Positions 13,601-26,800 are shown, counted from the stretch's first letter. The stretch is DNA of 64,000 nucleotides from Lethocerus indicus (GCA_019843655.1 JACDQD010000004.1:3100001-3164000), one strand, 5' to 3'. Numbers and translations are program-made. Notes: a model not told the origin generated them from the letters alone.

Positions 13601-13688
13601 GAAGGCGAAATTCAATTCACATTACGATTAGATACCTAGACAAAGAAGGTGAAATTCAATTCACATTATGATTAGACACCTAAACCTT
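13601..13688. repeat. Tandem duplication of a 44-bp unit
   Basis: A 44-bp unit beginning GAAGGCGAAATTCAATTCAC (13601-13644) is repeated directly as 13645-13688 with a handful of substitutions. There are only two copies, so this is a recent local duplication, not a satellite array. The flanks show no coding potential. Confidence 0.9.
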
Positions 13689-15472
13689 TCTTATCTTTAT
13701 ATTGTACAGCACTGTTTTCTTTGAAGTTCATATAAATGTTATTCATTAAAACGATACCGCGTAACTACACGAATCATTTTTATTTTAAACCGGTTCTGAC
13801 CAGATTCACAGGGGATTGGCTGGGAATATGTACATTAAATAATATGAAGCGTGTTGGATATATAAATAATAAATATTAGGGAACAAAGATGTGGTGGAGG
13901 TGAATGCCAGTCGGTTTCTATAGGGTAGCCCACCTTTGTATTCGGAGTTGAATTGTGGAGGCCTCCTATTATGGAAGTTTGTCTGGCATTTAGCCGGCAT
14001 TTGGAGTTCTCCCCTCTGAAGGTAGAATCCTTTGAATAACATTAGGGATGATCCTCGGGAAGAGTCCTTATTTACTTGGGGGCCCCGACAATCCGCTTAC
14101 AACAACTGGGATAGGGATAATCCCCGGGTCAGCCGCGTCTTTTCACCTGCTCAGTCTTTTCCCGGCTCTCCTTTCTCGATTCCTTCGCCGTCTTGGCGCC
14201 TGGGGGCCGGGACGATTTCTCCGCTCGGGGAAATTTAGGAATTAATTACAGCGACGATTTCCCTAAATCCCCCTTCAACTTTTGAGCCCCATTTGTCACA
14301 ATTCTCTCGCCTGTAAATACGGGAATTTTTATAATAAGGACAATACCTATTTCTCAGGAATGACTTATCTTATTATTTTAACTAAAATATAAAACTATTT
14401 CTTTAATTTATTATATTAATTTAGTAATTTATTTAGAATAAATGTAATAATAAAATTTTATAAATCTTAATAGAATTAATAATCATCACTATTCCATCCG
14501 TATAACGTGTATAACGAAGGGAATTTTCTTTTTCGTTAATATTCCATTTCGTTTACCACAGAAAATAAACCTTTGACGAATTTCGATCGAATAGATTCAA
14601 TCGAATAGAAGACTATTCCGTTGATTGTAGCTTTTTGTAATTGTGGCTGGTAGTCAAGTTCCAATTGATGAGATAGTGGAAGTGGCAGTGAGAAGTAGTA
14701 GTAGTGCCTCCAGTATCAGTACTAATTGAATGCAATGGGATTTTCTACAGTTCACGCTCATACAATAGATTGTTAGTTACCTTTGGCTCGAAAAAAACAT
14801 TGGCCGCCCCCATTATTCTCTCGGGGTAGAAGAAATAAAAATTGCTTGGAATACATTATCAGATTATTATTATTAGATTCTAATTATTATGATAATATTA
14901 ATTATTTATGGGATATATAATTTAATAACGAAAATAAAATATAATTAAAGATTTATAAGCTTCGTGAAAATAACGTCACAATTCATTATCTAATTAATAA
15001 TTTAATTATTCATTAACTTACGAGGGACCTTTTAAATATTTCATTAAATGAAAAATGTGATTAAAATATGACACAGACGATTGTACACAGAGGGAGTGAA
15101 GCTAATCTTGAAAATTTCGGGCAATATTTTCACAGCATCGGTGTATTCTGGTTTGCATTTTTTCTACTTCCAGTAAATGCCACTGAGGGTGGCGAGAAAC
15201 CGAAACCGGTAGAGATAGGCCACACACACACAGAATGAGAGAGCCTCTCTGCACCCTGTATTTAACCGGGATGATATGGGCCGGGTTAGTGTTCGCTGGC
15301 AAGATAATTTCATTTGCATATTTACAAAAACCGAGCGACCTTAATCCGTCAGCTGATTAATTATGTAGCGCCGATCGGTGACCGGATTAACGCGTATGTC
15401 CCTGGGAAAATGTTCAACTTCCATGCCCGACCCGATACCGCGATTCCTGAATAATATGTGTACGCATTTTAT

Positions 15473-15499
15473 GGTAAATCCGATTTCCGCGGATTTACC
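15473..15499. repeat. Perfect 10-bp hairpin
   Basis: GGTAAATCCG (15473-15482) pairs with CGGATTTACC (15490-15499) across a 7-nt loop. Arms of mixed base content make this less likely by chance than AT-only arms. Confidence 0.75.
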
Positions 15500-16223
15500 G
15501 ACTAATTCCTCGCGTCTGTCCCTGTCTACTCTGGAGTATACAGTTTGGAAACGCGGGGTGGAAATTTTCGAGAGACAATGAAGCGGGGGTAGACTGAAGT
15601 GATGAATCTGAATTATTCCGTTTACATAATAAAGGATCTGCGGAATAATCTAAAGGCGGATTAGCTGTATTTTAGTTTGGTTATTATTACCGGTAGTTTA
15701 TGTTCAGCCGTTTGCGGTCGGGGGGAGTGCGGATGCCAGCCGTCAAATCCCCCCCGGGGTGTTGACCCCCTCTGGGCCCCCGTTCTCATTAACACAGAAC
15801 AAAACCCAAGTAATAAATCATTGAAGAGGTTCCTACCCTTAACCTCCATGAGACCGGTCGTGTCCAGAAGCTTTCAGACCTACTGTATGTGTGTTCATGT
15901 GTTTATAAACGCTTGCTGTGACTTTGATTAGCAGCCATAGGCGAAGGTCCGAACTTGAAACAATCTACTCAATAACTACCAATAATAAACTAAACTGAAG
16001 GCAACAAGAGGTCCTTGCGTAGGGACTCTAGAGTCACCGATTAAAATTGGAATTATAATTATTCTAATACATCTGTTCCGGTCTAACTTTGCAGAATGGA
16101 GTAGGCAAATTGTTTCATGCCGTGATATATATTAAACTAGATATTTCGATTTAACTCACAAGGTGTATTGTCACTGTAGAACCGGATAGGAACTGTATTG
16201 ACTGATTACAGCGTTTTACATCG

Positions 16224-16262
16224 AAGAAGGTTTTTTTGTCCGCGCGGAGCTCGGACCTTCTT
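16224..16262. repeat. 8-bp hairpin enclosing a second palindrome
   Basis: AAGAAGGT (16224-16231) pairs with ACCTTCTT (16255-16262). The enclosed loop contains the 10-bp palindrome TCCGCGCGGA, and an alternative GTCC/GGAC pairing is possible. A GATCC/GGATC pair follows directly (about 16263-16280). Confidence 0.65.
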
Positions 16263-17974
16263 GATCCACTACAGAGGATCCGCGGTCACTTGGTGGGTTG
16301 CGAACGACACGTCTGTTTGAACTGAACTTCTCCGGCACTATTGAATATTGAACTAACATCATTCGGTACTATTTTAACTCCGTTGCTCAGATTATTTCTG
16401 CAGTTGCAGGTTTCCTGATGTGGTCGGCACTGGTGCGCAAACAAAGCAGAAAAAACATTAAAATCGTCCAGTATGGGTTCATACTTGAATAAAACTTACA
16501 CTACCCTTCCGGGGATTAAAGAGAATGTGACTTGGCCAGAATTTGTATAAATGTTTAAATTTAGATCAGAGGGAATTGAAATTGTTTCTTCAGGAAAATT
16601 CCATAGAGAAAATGACAAAAGAAATGAGGGGTGTCTCCAATATACTTTAAATCTGAACGTCCCATCAAACCGCCTTTCAGACGCCGCCTTAGCTCGTATT
16701 GTTTACAATTTTTTTTTGTCATTTCTTGTTTAATATTTGTCCCGGCAGATTGGATCCGGATTCTCCCATTCTGTGTAACTTGGGAAGCGGAAATTCCTAT
16801 TAGGGTGGCTTCTATAGAGGCGGAGAGTCCTCCCTTTAACGTCCCCCCCTTCTATCCGGCCCGAGTTGCTCAAACCCGGCCGAAAGCCGAAAGAGGAAGG
16901 GCGTGGAAATAAAGAGCCCGGCTTCGTCCTCTCTCTATCTGTTTTTTTCGAAAACGGCGGTTTCGGAGAAAAAAACATTTCTAGGCCCTAAGCCGTGACC
17001 GAGAGCCGCTTCTCCGGTCAGTCGATTGGGGAGCTCTTAAAGGTCAGAGCGGCTATCAAAGACGGGCACCACGACCCGGATAAAAGGCGCTCCAGACACG
17101 CTCTTAACCCTATCACCTATCCACTGGCCTTCTCGTCATCGAATTTATTCATTTTCCTTGACCTTATACCCGGTTAAACAAGTCGGACTGTTGGTAATTT
17201 TTTAAAATGTTATATCAGGTATATATTTGCAGATTGAATATCTTTTCGGGCTTAAATTATTTTAATTTTCTCGGGAAGGGGATTAGATATTTCTCTTGGC
17301 GCTTAGTTCTTGTTCTTTAAAGAAGAGAGAATGACTACTAACAAAAATGTCCGTCATGCTACCGGAACCCGGTACGGGAACGCGAATAAGGTATATAAAA
17401 TAGCGAAGAAATGGGGAAAGATCTCTTACTGAAATTTATGCAAAGTGATTAACACATCAAAACAAAATAGCGTTCCCAGATTCCGCCCGTATCACTCTTT
17501 CTCTATTGTATTTATTGTGTTCAATTCGATATTTGTTTTCAACGTACTGATTGTGATCCTAGTATAGGGGAGAACACTTTTTTTGTGTACCCTTGACTCG
17601 GGAATATATTCTGCAAACAAAATTCGGGATTTGGCCGAAATCCGTTGCCGATAGCGTTATCTGTAGACGGAAGTGCTGGTGGGCGGCGGGAGCCGAAGTT
17701 TCGAACTCGATTCGCGTTCCGGCGGATTCTCACAAAACTGTCACTTCACCGGGCGACGGACTAAAAAGATCATATCTGACTGTATAGCAAGATAAAATAC
17801 GATGTTCTACAATAAGCGAAGGAGGTGTGAATAATTTTTTCGGATTTGTTGGGGAGAGATGGTGGTTTCCCAAATAATAATATATTCGTTTAATTTATAT
17901 AATATAAAGGGTAGAATATTCTATTCCATTCACTAGCTCAGTCTATTATTATACCAGCTGTTCTTAATAATTCG

Positions 17975-18065
17975 AATACCGTAGTTTTCTATTGATTTTT
18001 TGGCCGCTCGCCATCTTCAGTAGATCGTTTTGCTGATGGGTGCATCCTGTCTGAGCTGTCGCTTC
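17975..18065 (+). mobile_element. Diverged single arm of the foldback-element family
   Basis: AATACCGTAG at 17975 followed by GCCGCTCGCCATCTTCAGTAG at 18003-18023 matches, in the same order, the outer end and core of the inverted repeats of the foldback element at 34957-35450. A weaker match continues through GGGTGCATCCT. No second arm was found downstream, so this looks like a solo or eroded copy. Confidence 0.6.
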
Positions 18066-20750
18066 ATTTATACTGTGGACGTTGTCTTGTTCGTAGTGTA
18101 GATTGTAAAGCGGCTTGTGCCTCTTTTTTTAAAAAAAATCGGTGATTGCAGGTACAAAGCTTCTTTTTCAGTGGGAAATTTCAATTGGTTACCTTATTTT
18201 TATTAGGTTACTTTCTGTTGGCTAGTATAGGTTGGAAATTGTGCATCTAATTATTTTATACATAAAATAAATATATTTCGCGAAGCGAATTTTCAGTACA
18301 TATTTTAGGCACAATACGATTTACACGTTAATGTCTGTAACGTTTAAGTACATTTTGTTTTTAAAATTAATCATTTTATATGAGGTATAAACAATCTTTG
18401 GTAGTGTTTTGAGCGTTAGGACGAAACTATTCCTGACTCTATATTGAATTTCAGCATTGTAAATACCGCACACAAATTCATTAATGAATTAGAAATTCAT
18501 TTCAATTGTTTAAGAACACCTGAAGTTGGTTCTTAGTCGGGGGTTGGCTATTGCTGGGACATTTTCAATCTACGACCTCTTATTAAACAGGCCGGCGATA
18601 TAACTTTCTTGCATATTCCCATTACTTTAAAGGACTAGTTCACCCCTTCGGACGATATTCTGCAAGGTGTGCACTTTATAAACTAATAAATAATATTATA
18701 TTTAATTTGCGCCACAGCTTGCTGTATAGATTTGAATGTAATGGAATGGGGGGCGCTCATAAATGTTTATGCGTATCATGTATGTATGCTCAGGACTTTT
18801 ATATATATCATTAATTATTCTGATTCTACTCTTACGTTTCCATTTCTTCCGAAGCTAGGTCAAAGTAGTGCCTGCTATCGACAGAAGTAATGCTATTATT
18901 ACATATATGTAATCTAGATAGTAATAAATCGTAACATTAACCTAGAGGTTTCGGTTATGAGTGTCTAAGCAGTAATTATATAAGTGAATTGACATCACGC
19001 CTAATGTTTCTCAAGTTCCTCTTTTTAATAACTGCACAACTTTTCCTGCCTCTGTGAATGTTTACAGGAGAATATTTACAGTGTTAAAAAGTACTTTCAA
19101 TTCGAGAATGCTTATAAGCGCATTAAATATTAATGTCTAGATAATACGTTCACGACCACTTTGTTTTACATACACTACTTTTTGCGTACCTCGCATTTGC
19201 CTGTTCAGGAGACAGGACGATTAAACTTTAAGATTTAGCTTAGACTATGTGACCAAATTGTGCCAAGAAAAAGAAAAGAAAAGAGAATGAAGAAGAACAA
19301 AAGGGCGGAAAAGAAAGTAAAAAAAGGATAGGAGTTTTAACTGCAGGAAAGCGAAAACTTATATCCCGTAAGGTCGGCGGAGTAGGGCGGGGGGTGGGGA
19401 TGATAGGGGTAAAGGAGACCTGGAAAAGCCAGAAAAAGTTGGCTCGGGGGGTTACTCGTTTTTCTTTCAGTTTTCCAACTTTTCTCTGTTTCCAAACGAG
19501 AATCTCCTCCCACCGTCTCTTTGTCCCACTCTCGATGTCTAAAAGTTGAACAGGAAAGTCCAACTTTTGAGCTTGAAATCGAAACTGACCTCCTAATTGG
19601 TCCTGAGCGGGACGTTTCTTCCCGGCTTTATCCGGCTCTTTGTTGTAGTCCCGTTATATATTAATCAGAGTTTAGTACAGTGCGCATTTCGAATGTGGTA
19701 TTAGTGCATTGCATATAATTACAATGGACTTTTCGGTGTATGCAAAATCATTTTAAGATACAGAGAACTAAGATTGAAGTAAAAGTTATAGAATATTAAT
19801 TTATCCGGTAACTATTTTCCGTGGCATAATAATTAGAAACTGCATCTTTTGTTCAGTGATGCTACTCGTCAGAAATTTTTGATTTTTGTAATCTTTAGAT
19901 AATAGATTTTATAACGGTTATTTTTTCATTCCTGGGGATGTAGGTAATATAAGAGCAGGTATACCTTAATATAAAGGAGTACCATTTCTTTTGTTCAAAG
20001 TCTACATTGTGCTCTCTGCTAGTTAGTCGGTTGAGTTGTCCTTTCGAACGGTGTACAGACAGTGTCCTTTGACGACGTACCCAGAAGTAATACTGCTTTC
20101 TTTACAGCAGCTCGTCAGAAAATGAGAGAGAGTACCACCGAGAGTACTGGATCTATAAATTAAAACCGAAAAACCGTCTCATTAATTCATCCGAGTTCTC
20201 GCGTCTTCCTAAACTTGCGTGGATGCCGGACTTTTCTTTCCGGTTTTCCACATCCTGCGTTCCGAACGACCCCTTCGGGGACCGACCTCGGGAGAATTCG
20301 ATTTGGGGACTTTCCAGCGCCGATTCGCTTTTCTCCAACACAGAGAACGTTCATTCCGATTTCTCTGGCCTGTCGGTTCCCCTTTTATCGGGGCTCTATT
20401 TCCTATTCGGCCGCCATTTTTGTGCCCCGTTGTCGGCGGAGATGAGGTCCGGAATTTCCACCGAAGTGGCTTAACGACTGTCGGCTCCTGAAGGGATCGG
20501 CTTTAAAGTTAGTTCCTCCTCTCCGGCATTATCGATGTCTTCTTTGTAATAACATTTTGGGGTATTACGATTTCTGGTACGTGTGAAATGCATTCACCCC
20601 TCGCGGTATTTGCTAAACGCCGTACCCGCTTAGTTTCTTCTTGAACGCACTGCCAATTTCGGGGTTTTGCGTTCAAGTTTCCGTATTCTCTCGTGTGGAA
20701 CAATCCAATCAGATTGATTTAACCTTAGGTGCCCTTTTATTTGTAATTCT
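18066..20750 (+). other. Complexin intron, no exon found
   Basis: Non-coding. It holds palindromes at 18475-18490 and ATTACATATATGTAAT near 18900, an outer CTAGGT/ACCTAG pair around that, a purine-rich stretch near 19260-19330, and a CpG-rich patch at about 20200-20490 that includes GGCCGCCATTTT (a YY1-type word in reverse). Confidence 0.5.
18475..18535. repeat. 16-bp palindrome plus adjacent hairpin
   Basis: AATTCATTAATGAATT (18475-18490) is a perfect palindrome. TAAGAAC/GTTCTTA (18511-18517 with 18529-18535, loop 11) follows 20 bp later. Confidence 0.7.
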
Positions 20751-20756
20751 ACCAAT

Positions 20757-20933
20757 TCCAATTTTTAGTTTATTCTCTCTTCTGGTTAGTATGGCCGACG
20801 TTTTGCTATCAAGAATTGTTCTTTCTGGTGAATGGTTCCTTAACCTTTAATTCTGAACTAATTTATTCGTTCTCATCGTGGGCTCACCCTTGCCATCGTC
20901 TAAACTAATGTTTAAAACCCATAACTAGGATCC
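20757..20933 (+). repeat. Dispersed repeat, copy 1 (related to 54436-54591)
   Basis: This stretch aligns along its length with 54436-54591: TTTAGTTTATT, TCTGGTTAG, then GGTTCCTTAACCTTTAATTC, GAACTAATTT, a GTGGG block and finally CATAACTAG. Copies differ by many substitutions and small gaps, so they are old. No coding potential or recognisable termini were found. Confidence 0.7.
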
Positions 20934-22158
20934 TACATCCCGAAATGTATACAGCTTTCATTTCCTTTCCTCTGCCATGAAGCTGCTGAGTGGTGCTGGG
21001 CACAAGTTAATATATTTGTTTCCCATTCTGTTTTTCGTGTTACAGACTATCGGTACTGAAGCTCATGAACGTATTTTCGCATGTTTTTTCAGTGTCACGT
21101 AACTATTCGTACAATAACGTAATGCCGAAATCCGATATAGCCATCAGATCTGTGTTAACTAAATCGGCGTCGTTTACACGGTATAACGAGTCCAATCTCA
21201 ATCCCGTTATTTTCATCGTTTTTTACAATAGTTCGAACCGGTTTAGAGGGTGTTAAAATGAGTCACTTTATAGTTCAAACGCGGACTATTTCTCCTCTAG
21301 TGTGTGTAATCGGATTTGACGCTAGCTCGGTCCCCTAACTGGCGGCCCGGATGGAAAATGAGGTTGAGTTTATGAAGTCGGTCTCAGGTGCAGTTTAGTG
21401 GGGTATAGATAGGGAAAGGGCCCGGGAGATGGGCACGGGGCTGACCCTCGACCCTTAACCCTAGCCGACCTTCCCTTGGATATGGCCGGTGCTGAGTCCC
21501 CGCCTTTTACTGAATATTCCAGAAGGGACCCGTTATTATTCCGATACACGCTCCCTTCCCCCCATCCATATGGATGCGTCCTTCTTCCTCCTTTCTGTTG
21601 TTAATTAAATTCGGATTAAGTCTGCTCCTTCCTTACTTTGCTCCCAAGTAGAGCGGGAACTAGGAATTGACAATTGACGAAATTTTCATGAACCTCGTTT
21701 GTTTTAATAAAATTTGTTGTAATTTAGATAAAATCTCGTTGTATATTAGATATAAAAAGGTGATACTTTTTACAAAAGTAAATAAATATATAAACAGTTA
21801 GCCTAGGATTATTATGTAAGGAACTTAATAAGAAAGAAGTAAATTATGTATTATTGTTGGAAAATGTTTCTCAAAAAGTAACGTACGCTTAGAATTAGGC
21901 TTTGTTTTTCTTCGGTCTGTGTCATATTGTCGTGCAGAAACTCCACTGGACTAATCGATCATGGTTTAAAAAAAACAATATGAAAACAAAACTTTTTTTG
22001 TTATAAACTCGCCCAATTATTTCGTTCCCCGCTGTAAACCCCCGTGCACTCGTCGTAATTAAGTATTTCACCCCTTTCTGGGTATTTGGCACGCATATAA
22101 ACCCGCCTAGGGGTTGACGCCCTCCAACACAAACCGACCATTCTGGCATTTATTATAG
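20934..22158 (+). other. Complexin intron, no exon found
   Basis: Non-coding. Apart from GC-rich and AT-rich alternation and a short GGGCCCGGGAG patch near 21420, I see nothing I can name. Confidence 0.45.
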
Positions 22159-22226
22159 CTCTCCTCTCTCTCTCTCTCTATCCCTCTCACCCTCTCCTTC
22201 TCCCTCTCTCTCTCTCGCTCACTCAA
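22159..22226 (+). repeat. Imperfect (CT)n microsatellite
   Basis: A run of CT/TC dinucleotides interrupted by CCC and AT. As polypyrimidine on the complexin strand it could mimic a splice tract, but no suitable AG|exon follows it. Confidence 0.85.
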
Positions 22227-22769
22227 AAAGGTTGACCCCTTTGTCCCTTGCAACACACAGCATTATTACGGCAGTCCTCAATTAACGTTTCACTCCCCCA
22301 CCACGCCCAGAACGCTTTATCTGTGGCCTTTACAAGCGACTAATGTACAGTAGCCGACTCATATGTTTATACTAGCCCCTTCCAACCCAAATATGTGAAT
22401 ACGCGATTTCAGAGCTAAATTAATTTTCTCGGTTGCAACATAGGGACTGTTCGTAGCTAATCGGTAATGAAAAATAAAGGTGCACCCCGTTTAATTAACT
22501 GAAATAGAATTGTTAAAAGGTGATTGTATTATTTTTAGAACGCGCATATAAAATGAGGATATATTTCGGAAAAGTAATAATTACCATATTTTCTATCGTA
22601 GAAAATTAGAAAAATTTGTACAAAAAATCTGTCTGTAGGGAGTTACTATTTCAGAGTTATTATAGAACTAGAATAATATAAATTATTATAGACTAATAGA
22701 GAGTATAAGTCAAAAACGTTTGGTGATTCTCAAAACGATTGGATGCCGGCATGGATCATAAACTAATTT

Positions 22770-23050
22770 GGAGGGTGGATATTGGTCCTGGGGGGCGTGG
22801 CCTCTGCTCCGGGATCTTCCAATCGGAGCTGTCCCCGAGAGATATCGGTGTAATTTATCGGGTGGTCCCGATTGCGCCGCCCCCAGTCATAAATTCGGCC
22901 AATGACTAATGGCCTCGGCCACATTTTACGCCCATCCCCCGTCCCCGCCCACCACTCAGTGCCGACCATCGTCCAATCAATCTCCTCCTCACTCCGGGGC
23001 CTCGCGCCCAATCCCCGATTGGTTCCCTTCAAACGATTTCCTCGGTGTCT
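22770..23050. other. CpG-rich patch with CCAAT/ATTGG words
   Basis: This block is rich in CpG and GGCC words, with CCAATCGG, CCAATGAC, CCAATCAA and GATTGG spread along it. Several CCAAT-type words in a GC-rich block are typical of NF-Y-bound promoters or enhancers. No gene start is recognised in either direction. It ends immediately before the piggyBac-type element. Confidence 0.35.
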
Positions 23051-23079
23051 TTTCGGAAGGGGGAGCCACATTCGATTAA

Positions 23080-23841
23080 CCCTTTGCGGACGAGTGTCGG
23101 CATACAGCCGCCCAAACTAGTTCTTAGCCGCAACGCGTATTATGAAGTGGCTCGCCGCGACATCTGTCCTTCTGAACGATAAGATACGCAAGGGTATAGT
23201 AAAAGAGTCACGTTTTCTTAACAAAACTGTCCACACGGCATTTATGGACTGATATCTTAACGAAGGAGTTGCGACCATTTCTCGAAATAAAATTGCTTAG
23301 GGGGACAATACCACTTCCGAACCTAAAGGAGTATTGGTCAACGGACAACAAATGCGGGATCCCATATTTTGCCGAAATATTCGGGAGGGACCGATTTTTA
23401 CAAATATTTTGGATGCTTCGTAGTGTCGAAGGTTCGCAAACCGTGACAACACGGACGCAAAAAATCTGTAATTTTTATATTATATCGATAGCGGGTGTCG
23501 TGAAAATTATGTACCCGCAAAAACCAACCAAGTGGGGTATCCGTATTTATGTTCTTGCGGACGCCAATGTTGGTTACGTACAAACTATTTTACCATATTA
23601 TGGCAGTTATACCACAAAATGCCGGAATATAAAACGTATACATAAACACGACCAAACTACTTTTGTTGTTTTTCAATTTGTTTGTTTATAATTTTTTTTG
23701 GACGTCACGAAAAATTTTTTTGCGTAAAATGAAGCCTTAGTTTTTATAACGTTCATCGTATTTATTTTCTTTGCCAAAATAACTCCAATACCTCTCGTCA
23801 ACAGCGACGCTCGCTCGTCGAACGGCTCCGCCCGCAAAGGG
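23080..23841 (+). mobile_element. piggyBac-type transposon, internally deleted, about 760 bp
   Basis: The left end reads CCCTTTGCGGACG and the right end, reverse-complemented, CCCTTTGCGGGCG: inverted termini identical over 10 bp and 12 of 13 overall. CCC(T) ends of this kind are typical of piggyBac. TTAA, the family's obligatory target, precedes the element (23076-23079), while TTAT follows (23842-23845), consistent with one decayed base in the target duplication. The interior carries a transposase remnant in the forward direction. Full-length elements are about 2.4 kb or longer, so this copy has lost about two thirds and must be non-autonomous. It lies in the complexin intron, on the same strand. 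Confidence 0.88.
23269..23691 (+). pseudogene. piggyBac transposase remnant (DDE_Tnp_1_7 family)
   Basis: The stop-free frame of 140 codons contains two blocks typical of piggyBac transposases: LPNLKEYWSTDNKCGIPYF followed by GRDRFLQIFWML in the N-terminal half, and YPQKPTKWGIRIYVLADANV around the second catalytic aspartate region. The segment that normally lies between them, including the first catalytic aspartate in the IDE motif, is missing: the frame jumps from an ISI-like sequence straight to the KPTKWG block. The C-terminal DNFYTS block, the rest of the catalytic core and the cysteine-rich domain are also gone. The frame opens with TTG, not ATG. It cannot encode an active transposase. 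What is odd is that several deletions are all in frame and no stop codon has accumulated. Confidence 0.85.
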
Positions 23842-26800
23842 TTATAACGGGCCCACTTCCCCACAAGATTTATTACACGCGCGTTTTCATTCAGCCTTCA
23901 ACGGCCTGAAATTATTTGGCAGCTTAGTCATTACGGATTTTAGCGATATATTTATTTAACAAGAAGGTTTTATTTTACAGTATTGACAAACGGATAAACT
24001 GTTTTCTACGTTAAAATTCTGCTGGGCATGTTTTGATAACACATTTTCCAATTGTACTTTCGGAACGATGGGTGTATTTAGAAAGGCTTGTATAAATGTC
24101 AACAGTTTTAATACGTAGTCTGTGAGTTCGTTTCGACGATTTTGTTATTAATATAGCATCCCTCGCGTTCATCCTTTGTATAATGTGTCTCTCTATTTTC
24201 AAAGTACACAAAGGATATTATTTGTTTTGTACATTTGCAGCTATGTGAACGGCTTATGTGTCTTGCATGTCGATAACAATTTATTTCGAGTTTTTTTACC
24301 ACCAAAAAAGATCACCCCCTAATTAAAACGTAATTCTACTGTAAAAAAATGTTTACGGTATATAAAACCGTCGAAGAATTTTTTTTTCCGTCCGCAGTTG
24401 AAAACCCGGTTGGCTGGGTCATCAATTGAGATCGGAGTTTTGGTCAGATTCGTTTAAAAACTGTTTTACCATTTCCCCCCCTTCCACCAGTGTAGCTTGG
24501 AAGCGGACTTTATAATGGCTGGGGACGGCCTGTACACAATCGCTTGATTGTCCGTTTTCAAACTGTAAATTTAACACATACGACCCTGTTTCCTCTCTCT
24601 CTCTCTCTCTCTCATTCCCTCCCTCCCTTTGTCTCTCTCTCTTCTAGTAATCGCAATATAAACTGGATTTACCCGTTTCCCGGTTAGAGATCAAAAACCA
24701 ATTTGATTGTCGAACTGCGTTGGCCGATGTGATGAAGTTTCGTCTGAAAGGGGACCGGGGGCCCACTCACCTCGGCAGTTTAATCACAGGCGTATAGATG
24801 TCGCACCACTCCCTCCGCATTGTTGTTCCTATTCCGAACCGCGCTGATCAAAGTTGAGAAACCAAACTGGAATAACCCCTCCAACCCCTTTCAAATAATA
24901 TTGCCGTCTCTGGCCCCGCTCTCCCCCACCTTGCGACTGTTTATATTGTTTCCGACCGTCGGAATATTCATCATCCCTTACGATGAAGTCGGCTTAAACT
25001 GGAAAGTTCCCAGTAGTGGGGCGTGGTAAAACACCGTTCAATGAATAACGTTCGATGAATTGCCCCTTCGAGCATTAGCGCTTTCAGTTCCTATGCGTAT
25101 AACAGATCAAAGGATAAAGTTGAGAAATATTGCACAATTGCCATATTTATTTTGAGCAAAAAGCGTTTTGTATCAATGTTTATCGTGCAGTAATATTATC
25201 GATAAAGTGTAATTTCAAGACCTAACCAATTATTCGTCCATATCTGTTCTAGGACTAGAGGTGGACGCGATCGGTTCAAATGAAAACTCTTCAGAGTAAC
25301 TTGCTTAACTATTTTGGGAAATTTCTTCCAGGAAATTTGTTCCTGTCAGTACTGTGACAACTTTCGCAAAGGTCCTTTCACGGAATTATATATTATATTC
25401 CTCTTTGTTTCTAAACGCGCTGCGTTTTAATAAAATAATTTTCCCCCCGGCCGCCAGAAGTGCGCGGGTTGTTGTGCCCACACTGAACAATATATAATGT
25501 GTATAACACTAAAAAATACAGCTCAGAAATACTTGGCCATCACAGGGAGCCCGGGAGGTGGATGCCCCGGTAAGAAACTGTTAACTGTGCGGTCACGTAA
25601 GACCGAGAGGACAGAATTTGATGAGCGGCCTCTGGCAAAAGACCCGGCCGGGGGTTGGGGGGAGGAGAAACGGGGCGGAATGAGCAGAACCGCAAACTAC
25701 CCCCTGATACGGCGTCACGAATAGCAATCACGAACAGGGTGGGGGATTGTTTATTGTCGGCTGGCGAGTGTAACTGAATTTATGGGCTCCTCTCGTTTGT
25801 TGAAATTTGTAATTCAATGAAAATTCGAGGGATTTCCGACCCCGGGGGGTCGATACGAAAGCGCCTTGGAAAAGGAATAATTGAAGATATTTTGAAAAAA
25901 TTATTGTAAACAGTTTATTGTAGGCTTAACCAACCCCGCTGCGTATTATATTTCGCGGGGGTTGGTGATTGGGGGCGGGGAGAAAGTCTCAATTTCTCAT
26001 CTGGCCGACCCGACGCTGTCGATGAAGAAATTATACAAGCGGCAAAAAAAAAATTGCGGTAAGAAGATAAAGGCGGGTCTGGGGATGAATAGCGTCTCCG
26101 GTCGGTCGCACTCCCCCGGACCCCGGACCCCTACCACCCCCCACAGCCCCCATTCCCGACCGCCAAAGTTATTGAAAAGCGGCAGCTAATTTTCCGATAG
26201 AGGAACCATCGTAAATATGTAGGAGCTTAGAGAGGCCTTATCGAGGATTCCCAGCCGCCCAGTATTACGCTAAACGGGATACAACCGACTTCCGATAGGG
26301 GGAGCAAATTCTTAATTTATGATATTACTCGCTTAGTCGGGGCGAGGCCCCTACCTTTAACGATAATATAGTTTTTCCAATATAATTCGGTAAATTACGA
26401 AAATATAATTAAATGCGGCACAGCTAACGGTTTTTATTATTGGAATTGAATACAGTTTAAATAGAACGGCGCCGTTTGACTTAAAGGATGGACGATAGTG
26501 AGCGTTTGCCCAGTACTGCGTGATTTCATTACTAACACAATTCTACCGACGGTAGAGAAAAAACGAAACCGGTCTCAAATACAATGTCTGTTAAAAGCTC
26601 GACCCCTCTTCTAACATGCAAGTATTATAATCAGTTAAGTATAGTCTTGTTTTCTGCGTTTCGGTGATATGATAATGATGAAAAGGCGCGTGGATACTAA
26701 ACCGGAATCTTTGTGGGTGTTGTGGGTTAGGCATTAGTGGCGCCGTGTTTCAATTTCGATAACGTATCTTGTAACCATATTCGTAGGGAATTTTCCTAGT

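Larger units (their letters stand above)
13689..17970 (+). other. Complexin intron, no exon found
   Basis: Non-coding. It includes very AT-rich blocks (14340-14480 and 14870-15060), a short (CA)n run near 15220, hairpins near 15164-15247 and at 15473-15499, and a hairpin group at 16224-16290. Open frames are short and unrecognised. Confidence 0.55.

Noticed and set aside
17205..17226. CAG|GTATAT as a recursive splice site
   Set aside because: No pyrimidine tract upstream and a poor donor.
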